DNA from: Bacteroidaceae bacterium
GTDB lineage: Bacteria; Bacteroidota; Bacteroidia; Bacteroidales; Bacteroidaceae
Reading direction: 5' to 3'
Assembly (NCBI GenBank): GCA_017560945.1
Contig: JAFZDY010000053.1
Coordinates: 1-64,000 of the forward strand
Length of the DNA: 64,000 bases
Below, in pieces: positions 57,374 to 64,000 of this stretch (positions within the stretch are counted from its first letter, which is position 1; every line of letters begins with the position of its first letter). The position numbers were made by a program, and so were the translations under genes. Under the pieces are notes generated by a model, which searched no databases, was not told the origin of the DNA, and worked only from the letters and a program-made list of their open reading frames with translations.

Positions 57374-58723
57374 ATGAAAAAGGGAAATAGATTTTTTATG
57401 TCGACCTTGTACTTTCTAAGTATTACCCCTATGATTGCTGATTTGCCTGAAAAGACAATGTTGAGTGTTGATAGTGGTATTGAAGAGCTGGTACTACAAT
57501 ACGAGATTGCTATTGATGGATTAGTAGCTGTTAAAAATACAGATAATCAGATTAATGATACAGAGATGAATCCACGATTTATTCGTCTTTTTGGTGATCC
57601 TGTCTTGTATGAATCAAGTGTAAGTAATGCTTTAAAAGGTGAGGCTACAGTTGAATTGTATGAACAAAATAAAAGTGAAGATTATCTTGAGTTATCATCT
57701 GAATCTAATTTGACATATTTACAAGAGATTGAGGATGCTATTGACAAAACTATGTTGGTGGCCAGTGTAATGCACCCTGAAAAGTTCTCTTATACGGAAA
57801 AGAATTTTAAAGAAAATATAATGACTGTTGAATCTGTACAAGAACAAAAACTCGTTGGTAGTATTGTTCCTCAGATTACTCCTCAAGAGATACTTCAAGA
57901 CCAAGCTGTTGGCGTCGATATGAAAGTAAAGAAACCCAACTTTTGGATAACAACAGGTGAGGCTTCTCTCCAATTTACTCAGAACTACATTTCAGGTAAC
58001 TGGTCACAGGGTGGTGAGAGTTCAAACACATTACTATCTGGTTTTGTATACAGTGCTAATTATAACGATCAAAATAAAGTTCAATGGGATAATAAGTTTG
58101 AGGCAAAGTTAGGTTTTACTACTACTCCTTCTGATGAAAAACATAATTATCGTATAAGTACCGACTTGTTACGTGTTTCTTCAAAATTGCTTTTGAAGGC
58201 TATCAGATCATGGAACTATTCGTTTGATGTTCAGTCAAAAACACAAACATTGCGTGCTTATCAAAACAATAGTACCAATTATACCTCTGCATTTCTTGCT
58301 CCGTTAGAAACTTCAGTAGGTATTGGTATGGATTATAAGAAGAAACATAATAATTTTGATGTTTCTATCAATATAGCACCATTAAGTTATCGATATGTAT
58401 ATGTACGCGAAAAGTCTCTCGGTGGACGTTATGGAATAAAGGGTGATCATCGTTCACTTCAAGAATTCGGTTCTAAGACAACTATCAAGCATACATGGAA
58501 AATTACCAATAATATCACTTGGAAAAGCATGCTTGAGGCATTTACCAGTTATGAAAAGATGATTGCCAACTGGGAAAATACTTTCGATTTTGCAGTAAGT
58601 AAATATTTGTCCACTACATTGTTTATGCATGGACGATTTGATGATGGTGTAAAACGCAAGCCTGGTTATAATTATTTCCAATTCAAAGAATATTTGCAAT
58701 TTGGTCTTAAATATACATGGTAA
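57374..58723 (+). CDS. DUF3078 outer-membrane-type protein
   Basis: A 449-residue protein. The first 25 residues form a weak signal peptide; a low-complexity acidic region follows to about 190. From about 195 a beta-barrel-like DUF3078 domain runs to the end (WITTGEASLQFTQNYISGNW and NQNKVQWDNKFEAKLGF-type repeats), finishing in LKYTW, an aromatic end as in outer-membrane proteins. Function is unknown. The 170-residue N-terminal part is not part of the known domain. AT-rich relative to the flanking genes. Confidence 0.85.
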   Translation: MKKGNRFFMSTLYFLSITPMIADLPEKTMLSVDSGIEELVLQYEIAIDGLVAVKNTDNQINDTEMNPRFIRLFGDPVLYESSVSNALKGEATVELYEQNKSEDYLELSSESNLTYLQEIEDAIDKTMLVASVMHPEKFSYTEKNFKENIMTVESVQEQKLVGSIVPQITPQEILQDQAVGVDMKVKKPNFWITTGEASLQFTQNYISGNWSQGGESSNTLLSGFVYSANYNDQNKVQWDNKFEAKLGFTTTPSDEKHNYRISTDLLRVSSKLLLKAIRSWNYSFDVQSKTQTLRAYQNNSTNYTSAFLAPLETSVGIGMDYKKKHNNFDVSINIAPLSYRYVYVREKSLGGRYGIKGDHRSLQEFGSKTTIKHTWKITNNITWKSMLEAFTSYEKMIANWENTFDFAVSKYLSTTLFMHGRFDDGVKRKPGYNYFQFKEYLQFGLKYTW

Positions 58724-58765
58724 TATTGTTCATGTAGTTGCATTATTATTCAATATGTTTATTAT

Positions 58766-58800
58766 GAAGGACATTTTTCATTGAAGAATGTCCTTCTTTC
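58766..58800 (+). terminator. terminator of the DUF3078 gene
   Basis: GAAGGACATT (58766-58775) pairs with AATGTCCTTC (58787-58796), then TTTC. Confidence 0.65.
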
Positions 58801-58819
58801 TATTTTAAATTTAATATAA

Positions 58820-58850
58820 TAAAAAACGCCTCATATCACTACGAGACGTT
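58820..58850 (-). terminator. terminator of the MerR gene
   Basis: On the minus strand AACGTCTC pairs with GAGGCGTT (one mismatch), followed by TTTTTT. It is 21 nt past the MerR stop codon. Confidence 0.6.
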
Positions 58851-58871
58851 CTTTATAAGATTCATTACGAT

Positions 58872-59222
58872 TTATACGATACCATCTAATTCTTTACGCA
58901 TATTTGTTAATTCTTCGCGTATACTTTTCAATCGTTCAATGACTTCTGAGGATTGTACAATGCCTGTCTTATTTTTCTTTAATGTTTGTTTGGCACCGGC
59001 TAAAGTCATTCCTTTTTCCTTTACTAAATGGTAAATGATGCGAATTCCGTCAATATCTTCTTTTCTGTATTGTCTGATGCCTCGTCCACCTTTATTAGGT
59101 TTAATGTTATCAGGAAACATTTTTTCCCAATAACGTAAAAGGCTTTCGGGTACATCAAACATTTCAGCCACTTCCTTGATTGAATAGAAAGTTTTTAGAT
59201 TTTTGTCGGCTTTGTAAGGCAT
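58872..59222 (-). CDS. MerR-family transcriptional regulator
   Basis: A 116-residue protein. The winged helix-turn-helix (FYSIKEVAEMFDVPESLLRYWE, then GIRQYRKEDID) is at residues 10-75; a short coiled coil (about 88-115) takes the place of a ligand-binding domain, so no effector Cys is present. Such small MerR proteins often regulate genes beside them. It is 40 nt after the M23 gene on the same strand and probably co-transcribed. Confidence 0.92.
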   Translation of the reverse strand: MPYKADKNLKTFYSIKEVAEMFDVPESLLRYWEKMFPDNIKPNKGGRGIRQYRKEDIDGIRIIYHLVKEKGMTLAGAKQTLKKNKTGIVQSSEVIERLKSIREELTNMRKELDGIV

Positions 59223-59262
59223 AAGTATTGTTGTTGTGAATTATGAATAATGATGTTCGTTT

Positions 59263-60231
59263 TTAGTCATATACCTTACCTTGATTAGATGACATTTGTA
59301 TCATTTGGTCATATTCATCCTCGGTAAGATCCATGAAATAGTAGTTGATTGGGTTTACTTTTTGTCCTTTATTGACTACTTCGTAATGTAGGTGAGGACC
59401 TGTGCTTTTTCCTGTGCTACCTACCAACCCTATTGTTTCACCACGTTTTACTTTCTGTCCACGTTTTACTGATGCCTTACTCAGGTGAGCATAACGTGTT
59501 TGGTATCCAAATCCGTGATCTATCTCTACCGTCAGGCCATATCCACTTTCCCATCCAGAAGAGGTTATGGTTCCATCTCCTGTCGCATATACAGGTGTTC
59601 CAGTGTTAGCTGAGAAATCCATACCATAATGAAATTTGGCCGTCTTATAAATAGGGTCTATTCGTCGACCGTATCCAGATGCAGTGTATTTTAAATCTTT
59701 ATTGGAAACGGGTTGTATAGCAGGTATACATTGTAATCGTTCATCATTCTGTTTACACAGAGCAATAATTTCATCATATGACTTGGATTGTATATATAGC
59801 TGACGTCTTAGATAGTCAAGTTTCTGCATATTTTCAATAATCATATCAGCATTGGCCATTTCTTCTAAGTGTTCGTATCTACTTATGTCACCTTGTCCTG
59901 ATTTTCTAATGTGTGGCGAGATTGGTTCTGCTTGAAGTATTACACGGTATAAATTGTCATCGCGTTGTTGTAGGTCTTCCAATACGTCCAAGGCCTCGTC
60001 TAATCGGTGAGAGAGTAACTCGTAATGAGCGCCTAATTCTGAATTTTCTATGCGTAAAGCATTTTCTGAGGGTGTACCTAAGAACAAATATATACCTCCT
60101 AATACAACCGATAAAATTCCCACACCATAAAAAAATCTTCGCACAACACTAAAAAAAAGTTGGCGTCGTGTAGGGTAGATGCGGTCATACGTTCGCGTCT
60201 TTGAATTATAGATATAATATACTTTTCGCAT
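59263..60231 (-). CDS. M23-family membrane-anchored peptidase
   Basis: A 322-residue protein. A single N-terminal membrane segment (about 32-54) anchors it in the inner membrane; a coiled-coil stalk (about 60-170) precedes the LytM/M23 domain (about 190-310). Zinc ligands are visible: HYGMD and GPHLHYE. It cuts peptidoglycan cross-bridges or, if inactive in vivo, activates an amidase as EnvC does; active-site residues are intact. Divergent from alaS. Confidence 0.94.
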   Translation of the reverse strand: MRKVYYIYNSKTRTYDRIYPTRRQLFFSVVRRFFYGVGILSVVLGGIYLFLGTPSENALRIENSELGAHYELLSHRLDEALDVLEDLQQRDDNLYRVILQAEPISPHIRKSGQGDISRYEHLEEMANADMIIENMQKLDYLRRQLYIQSKSYDEIIALCKQNDERLQCIPAIQPVSNKDLKYTASGYGRRIDPIYKTAKFHYGMDFSANTGTPVYATGDGTITSSGWESGYGLTVEIDHGFGYQTRYAHLSKASVKRGQKVKRGETIGLVGSTGKSTGPHLHYEVVNKGQKVNPINYYFMDLTEDEYDQMIQMSSNQGKVYD

Positions 60232-60325
60232 GTATTTTCTTCAATTTTAGGCAAAAAATAGAACATTTATGCCTCACTTCGTGAACTTTTATACGATTAT
60301 GGGGGCAAAAATACGAAAAAGACCG

Positions 60326-60333
60326 TATCTTTG
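60326..60333 (+). promoter_or_regulatory. -7 box of alaS
   Basis: TATCTTTG 40 nt before the alaS start at 60373. The box overlaps the TTG from which a longer frame could start, arguing against that start. Confidence 0.45.
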
Positions 60334-60372
60334 CAAATCATTTTTCAGAATATTAAATTTATAAGTATAAAT

Positions 60373-62991
60373 ATGTTGACAGCAAACGAAATCAGAGACT
60401 CATTTAAGAGTTTTTTTGAGTCAAAGGAACACTTGATTGTTCCTTCGGCTCCGATGGTGGTCAAAGATGACCCCACACTGATGTTTACCAATGCCGGTAT
60501 GAATCAGTTCAAGGATATCATTTTGGGTAATGCTCCTGCGAAGAGCAAGCGTGTGGCTGATTCACAAAAGTGCTTACGCGTGAGTGGTAAGCATAACGAC
60601 CTTGAAGAAGTTGGTCATGACACATATCACCATACCATGTTCGAGATGCTTGGTAACTGGTCTTTTGGTGACTATTTCAAGAAAGAGGCCATCAGTTGGG
60701 CTTGGGAATACTTGGTTGATGTATTGAAGTTGAATCCCGAAAATCTTTATGCTACTGTGTTTGAGGGTAGTGAAGAAGAAAATTTGGGTCGTGATGATGA
60801 AGCTGCAGGATATTGGGAACAATATTTGCCCAAAGATCATATTATAAATGGTAATAAGAAGGATAACTTTTGGGAAATGGGTGATACAGGTCCCTGTGGT
60901 CCTTGTTCAGAAATTCATATTGACCTTCGTCCGGCAGAAGAACGTGCAAAGGTTAGCGGACGTGATTTGGTAAACCATGATCATCCTCAAGTAATCGAAA
61001 TTTGGAACCTTGTATTCATGCAATACAATCGCAAGGCTGATGGTTCTCTCGAAGGACTTCCTGCAAAGGTTATTGATACTGGTATGGGTTTTGAACGTCT
61101 TTGTATGGCTTTGCAAGGAAAGACTTCTAACTATGATACTGATGTATTCCAACCCATTATTTGTGCAATCGGCCAGTTGGCAGGTATTCAGTATGGTGCT
61201 TCACGTGAGACGGATGTGGCTATGCGTGTGATTGCCGATCACATTCGTACCATTGCATTCTCTATTACTGATGGTCAGTTGCCTTCAAATGCTAAGGCTG
61301 GATATGTTATTCGTCGTATTTTACGTCGTGCCGTTCGATATGGATACACTTTCCTCGGTCAGAAGGAAGCATTCATGTATCGTCTTTTGCCCGTACTTAT
61401 TGACAATATGGGTGGTGCTTATCCTGAATTGAAGGCACAGCAAACTCTTATCGAGAAGGTTATGAAGGAGGAGGAAGAGTCATTCCTTCGTACACTTGAA
61501 ACAGGTATTCGATTGCTCGATAAAGTAATGGCTGAAGTAAAAGCAGCAGGTAAGAGTGAAATCAATGGCGTGAATGCATTTACATTGTATGATACATACG
61601 GTTTCCCCCTTGACTTAACTGAATTGATTTGTCGCGAAAACGAACTTACCGTTAATATTGATGAATTTAATGCTCAGATGCAACAACAAAAGGAACGTGC
61701 TCGCAATGCAGCAGCCGTTGAGACAGGTGACTGGATAACATTGAAAGAAGGTGACACTGAGTTCGTTGGTTATGACTATACTGAGTATGAAACAAGCATT
61801 CTTCGTTATCGTCAGGTGAAGCAAAAGAATCAGACTCTATATCAAATTGTATTGGACAAGACTCCTTTCTATGCTGAAAGTGGTGGACAAGTTGGTGATA
61901 CAGGTGTATTGGTAAGTGAGTTTGAGACTATAGAAATTGTAGATACTAAGAAGGAAAACAACCTTCCTATTCACATTGTGAAGAATCTTCCTGCTCATCC
62001 AGATGCTCCTATGATGGCTTGTGTCGACACTGATAAGCGTGATGCTTGTGCTGCAAATCACTCTTGTACTCACCTTATCGACGAGGCTTTGCGTGAAGTT
62101 TTGGGTACACATGTAGAGCAGAAGGGTTCATTGGTTACACCCGATAGTCTTCGTTTTGACTTCTCACATTTTCAAAAGGTTACCGACGAGGAAATACGCC
62201 GAGTTGAACACCTTGTAAATGCTAAGATTCGTGAGAATGTGCCTTTGACCGATCATCGTGACCTTCCCATTGAACAAGCCAAGGAGTTGGGCGCTATTGC
62301 TTTGTTTGGTGAAAAGTATGGCGACCGCGTACGTGTAGTTCAATTTGGATCATCTGTTGAGTTCTGTGGTGGTACTCACGTTTCAGCAACAGGTAAGATA
62401 GGTATGGTTAAGATTCTTTCTGAGAGTAGTGTAGCTGCAGGTGTTCGTCGTATCGAGGCTATCACAGGTGCACGTGTAGAAGAAATGCTTGACTCTATTC
62501 AAGACACAATGAACGACTTGCGTGCACTCTTCAATAATGCTCCCGACTTGAAGGCTGCTATTCGTAAACATATCGAAGAAAATGCCGGATTGAAGAAACA
62601 AGTTGAAGACTTTATGAAGGAGAAAGAGGCAGAAGTAAAGAATCGTCTTATCAGCGAGGCAAAGGAAATTGGCGGTATGAAGGTTGTAAAGGCTGTATTG
62701 ACTATGCCTGCAGAAGCTGTAAAGAATATAGCCTTCCAAGTACGTCAATCAATTTCAGAAAAGTTGCTTTTCGTGGCTGGTAGTGTACACGAAGGCAAGC
62801 CAATGCTTACTGTTATGATTAGCGATGACCTCGTTGCCAATGGATTAAAGGCAGGTATGCTTGTGAAGGAGGCTGCTAAGTTAATTCAAGGTGGTGGAGG
62901 TGGTCAACCTCACTTTGCTACTGCTGGTGGAAAGAATCCTGAAGGAATCTTATCAGCCGTGGATAAGGTGGTGGAACTTGCACAATGTTGA
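60373..62991 (+). CDS. alaS: alanyl-tRNA synthetase
   Basis: An 872-residue class II synthetase that charges tRNA-Ala. Catalytic domain about 1-260 (motif [24 protein letters not shown]), tRNA-recognition domain about 260-450, editing domain about 550-710 with HSCTH and CGGTH zinc ligands, then the C-Ala domain ([13 protein letters not shown]). The start at 60373 ([11 protein letters not shown]) fits the family; 14 earlier codons from a TTG are rejected. Normal length. Confidence 0.98.
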   Translation: MLTANEIRDSFKSFFESKEHLIVPSAPMVVKDDPTLMFTNAGMNQFKDIILGNAPAKSKRVADSQKCLRVSGKHNDLEEVGHDTYHHTMFEMLGNWSFGDYFKKEAISWAWEYLVDVLKLNPENLYATVFEGSEEENLGRDDEAAGYWEQYLPKDHIINGNKKDNFWEMGDTGPCGPCSEIHIDLRPAEERAKVSGRDLVNHDHPQVIEIWNLVFMQYNRKADGSLEGLPAKVIDTGMGFERLCMALQGKTSNYDTDVFQPIICAIGQLAGIQYGASRETDVAMRVIADHIRTIAFSITDGQLPSNAKAGYVIRRILRRAVRYGYTFLGQKEAFMYRLLPVLIDNMGGAYPELKAQQTLIEKVMKEEEESFLRTLETGIRLLDKVMAEVKAAGKSEINGVNAFTLYDTYGFPLDLTELICRENELTVNIDEFNAQMQQQKERARNAAAVETGDWITLKEGDTEFVGYDYTEYETSILRYRQVKQKNQTLYQIVLDKTPFYAESGGQVGDTGVLVSEFETIEIVDTKKENNLPIHIVKNLPAHPDAPMMACVDTDKRDACAANHSCTHLIDEALREVLGTHVEQKGSLVTPDSLRFDFSHFQKVTDEEIRRVEHLVNAKIRENVPLTDHRDLPIEQAKELGAIALFGEKYGDRVRVVQFGSSVEFCGGTHVSATGKIGMVKILSESSVAAGVRRIEAITGARVEEMLDSIQDTMNDLRALFNNAPDLKAAIRKHIEENAGLKKQVEDFMKEKEAEVKNRLISEAKEIGGMKVVKAVLTMPAEAVKNIAFQVRQSISEKLLFVAGSVHEGKPMLTVMISDDLVANGLKAGMLVKEAAKLIQGGGGGQPHFATAGGKNPEGILSAVDKVVELAQC

Positions 62992-63018
62992 TTTTCTGAA
63001 TAGAAATTTAATATTATT

Positions 63019-63054
63019 AGCCGCATCCGTACAACATGGGTGCGGCTATTTTTA
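63019..63054 (+). terminator. terminator of alaS
   Basis: AGCCGCATCC (63019-63028) pairs with GGGTGCGGCT (63038-63047; one G.U), then ATTTTTATT. Confidence 0.75.
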
Positions 63055-63164
63055 TTTATGTACTTCGAATATGTATCATACAAACTACGAATGAACCTCA
63101 TACAGACCAAGGATGAATGTTATACAAACCAAGGATGATTGTTATACAAACCATGGATGAATGA
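63055..63164. repeat. 22-bp tandem array, TACAAACC type
   Basis: Units at 63077, 63099, 63121 and 63143, all exactly 22 bp, e.g. TATACAAACCAAGGATGATT plus GT. Between the last three units 18-20 positions match; a diverged unit precedes at 63055. No palindrome. It lies between the alaS terminator and the potA promoter. Confidence 0.8.
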
Positions 63165-63221
63165 TGCTATAACTACATTCCTAAGATGCTTTTAATACAA
63201 TATTACACATTTCTGCCCATA

Positions 63222-63256
63222 TAACTTTGCACATAAGATATTTATTTCTATTTTTG
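63222..63256 (+). promoter_or_regulatory. candidate -7 boxes of potA
   Basis: TAACTTTG (63222-63229) and TATTTTTG (63249-63256), either of which may serve; -33 elements are unclear. Confidence 0.35.
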
Positions 63257-63304
63257 CACACTATTACTAATTTTAGATATTTTATGTAGCACTGATTGAC
63301 TGAA

Positions 63305-64000
63305 ATGCAACAGACAAATTTTATCATTGAGGTTCAAAATGTGTCGAAATACTTCGGAGAGAAGGTGGCACTGGACAACATCAACTTGAGCGTAAAGAAA
63401 GGTGAGTTCGTAACCATTCTTGGTCCTTCGGGATGTGGTAAAACAACGCTTTTAAGACTGATAGCCGGTTTCCAAACGGCGTCAGAGGGTGAAATTCGGA
63501 TTAGTGGACAAGAGATTACGCAAACGCCTCCACACCAACGTCCGGTAAATACAGTTTTTCAGAAGTATGCATTATTTCCACACCTCAATGTGTTCGACAA
63601 TATTGCATTTGGCCTGAAGTTGAAAAAACTTCCTTCTTCTATTATTGAAAAGAAGGTTAAGGGTGCTCTTAAAATGGTTGGTATGACCGACTATGAATTG
63701 CGTGATGTTGATTCACTATCTGGTGGACAACAACAACGTGTAGCCATTGCACGTGCTATTGTAAATAACCCTGAAGTACTTTTGCTTGACGAACCTCTTG
63801 CAGCACTCGACTTGAAGATGCGTAAGGATATGCAGATGGAACTTAAGGAGTTGCATAAGTCACTCGGCGTTACTTTCGTGTATGTTACCCACGATCAGGA
63901 GGAGGCCCTTACTTTGAGTGATACCATTGTGGTCATGAGTGAAGGTAAAATTCAGCAAATAGGCACTCCCATTGATATTTATAATGAACCCATCAATGCT
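63305..64000 (+). CDS. potA: spermidine/putrescine ABC transporter ATPase (partial)
   Basis: The first 232 codons are in the window; the gene runs off the right edge. Walker A is GPSGCGKTT, the signature [10 protein letters not shown], Walker [12 protein letters not shown] and the switch His [26 protein letters not shown] matches PotA-type importers, which bring in polyamines; other substrates are possible in this family. The downstream permease genes would be beyond 64000. It is preceded by the 22-bp array and has its own promoter. Confidence 0.93.
   Translation, partial: MQQTNFIIEVQNVSKYFGEKVALDNINLSVKKGEFVTILGPSGCGKTTLLRLIAGFQTASEGEIRISGQEITQTPPHQRPVNTVFQKYALFPHLNVFDNIAFGLKLKKLPSSIIEKKVKGALKMVGMTDYELRDVDSLSGGQQQRVAIARAIVNNPEVLLLDEPLAALDLKMRKDMQMELKELHKSLGVTFVYVTHDQEEALTLSDTIVVMSEGKIQQIGTPIDIYNEPINA

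Noticed and set aside
58872..59222. MerR-type protein as the CbpM partner of the DnaJ-type protein
   Set aside because: It has an ordinary MerR helix-turn-helix with a DNA-binding wing and lies 39 kb away from the J-protein gene.

Overview
The window looks like chromosomal DNA of a Bacteroidales bacterium, most likely near Prevotellaceae/Bacteroidaceae (inference). Reasons: promoters of the Bacteroidetes type (-7 box TAnnTTTG, -33 TTTG, 19-21 nt apart) in front of many genes; no clear Shine-Dalgarno sites; many lipoproteins with an acidic or Asn/Asp run after the Cys; Bacteroidetes-only families (DUF4296, NigD, DUF3078, GGGtGRT); and the gene order ileS - dksA-like - lspA - DUF4296. No rRNA, tRNA, CRISPR, integrase or transposase gene was seen.

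Layout. 1-4.9 kb: a candidate three-hairpin RNA at the left edge, two lipoproteins and a patatin/outer-membrane-barrel fusion. 5-12 kb (minus): a STAS protein, an amino-acid ABC transporter with unusual fusions, a RelA/SpoT-like protein, an SLC13 transporter and an AraC regulator. 12-19.4 kb (minus): thioesterase, DUF4296, lspA, dksA-like, ileS, and a DnaJ-type protein. 19.5-25.6 kb (plus): a complete RND efflux system. 25.7-31.8 kb (minus): ACT, PaaK, aminotransferase and IorBA form an arylacetate/arylpyruvate operon, followed by an omega-amidase. 32-43.5 kb (minus): HU-like protein, GH3 glycosidase, prs, thiE-like, metH, smpB, a Yip1 protein, a NigD lipoprotein and a DMP19-like protein. 43.9-45.6 kb (plus): a NifU-like protein plus the GGGtGRT protein, apparently highly expressed. 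45.7-48.8 kb: an accessory segment with a HepT/MntA toxin-antitoxin pair and a lipoprotein, closed by a broken second copy of the GGGtGRT gene end. 49.8-64 kb: galE, an S9 peptidase, yidC, pyrG, DUF3078, MerR, M23, alaS and the start of potA.

The most notable points are these. (1) PyrG (CTP synthase) carries Gly where the glutaminase catalytic Cys should be. (2) IleRS is type 2 with a GIHH signature in place of HXGH, a variant linked to mupirocin hyper-resistance. (3) The amino-acid ABC protein has its substrate-binding domain in swapped order (C-part then N-part), and its ATPase is fused to an RsbW-like tail next to a STAS gene. (4) Intergenic regions carry short tandem arrays of strikingly constant period: 21-22 bp at five or six loci with locus-specific sequence, 7 bp at three loci, and 9 bp at others. 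(5) The left-edge minus-strand RNA has three hairpins with different stems but one conserved loop. (6) A 3'-end fragment of the GGGtGRT gene, diverged almost only at silent sites, brackets the toxin-antitoxin segment.

All calls come from reading the sequence. No database search or folding program was run.
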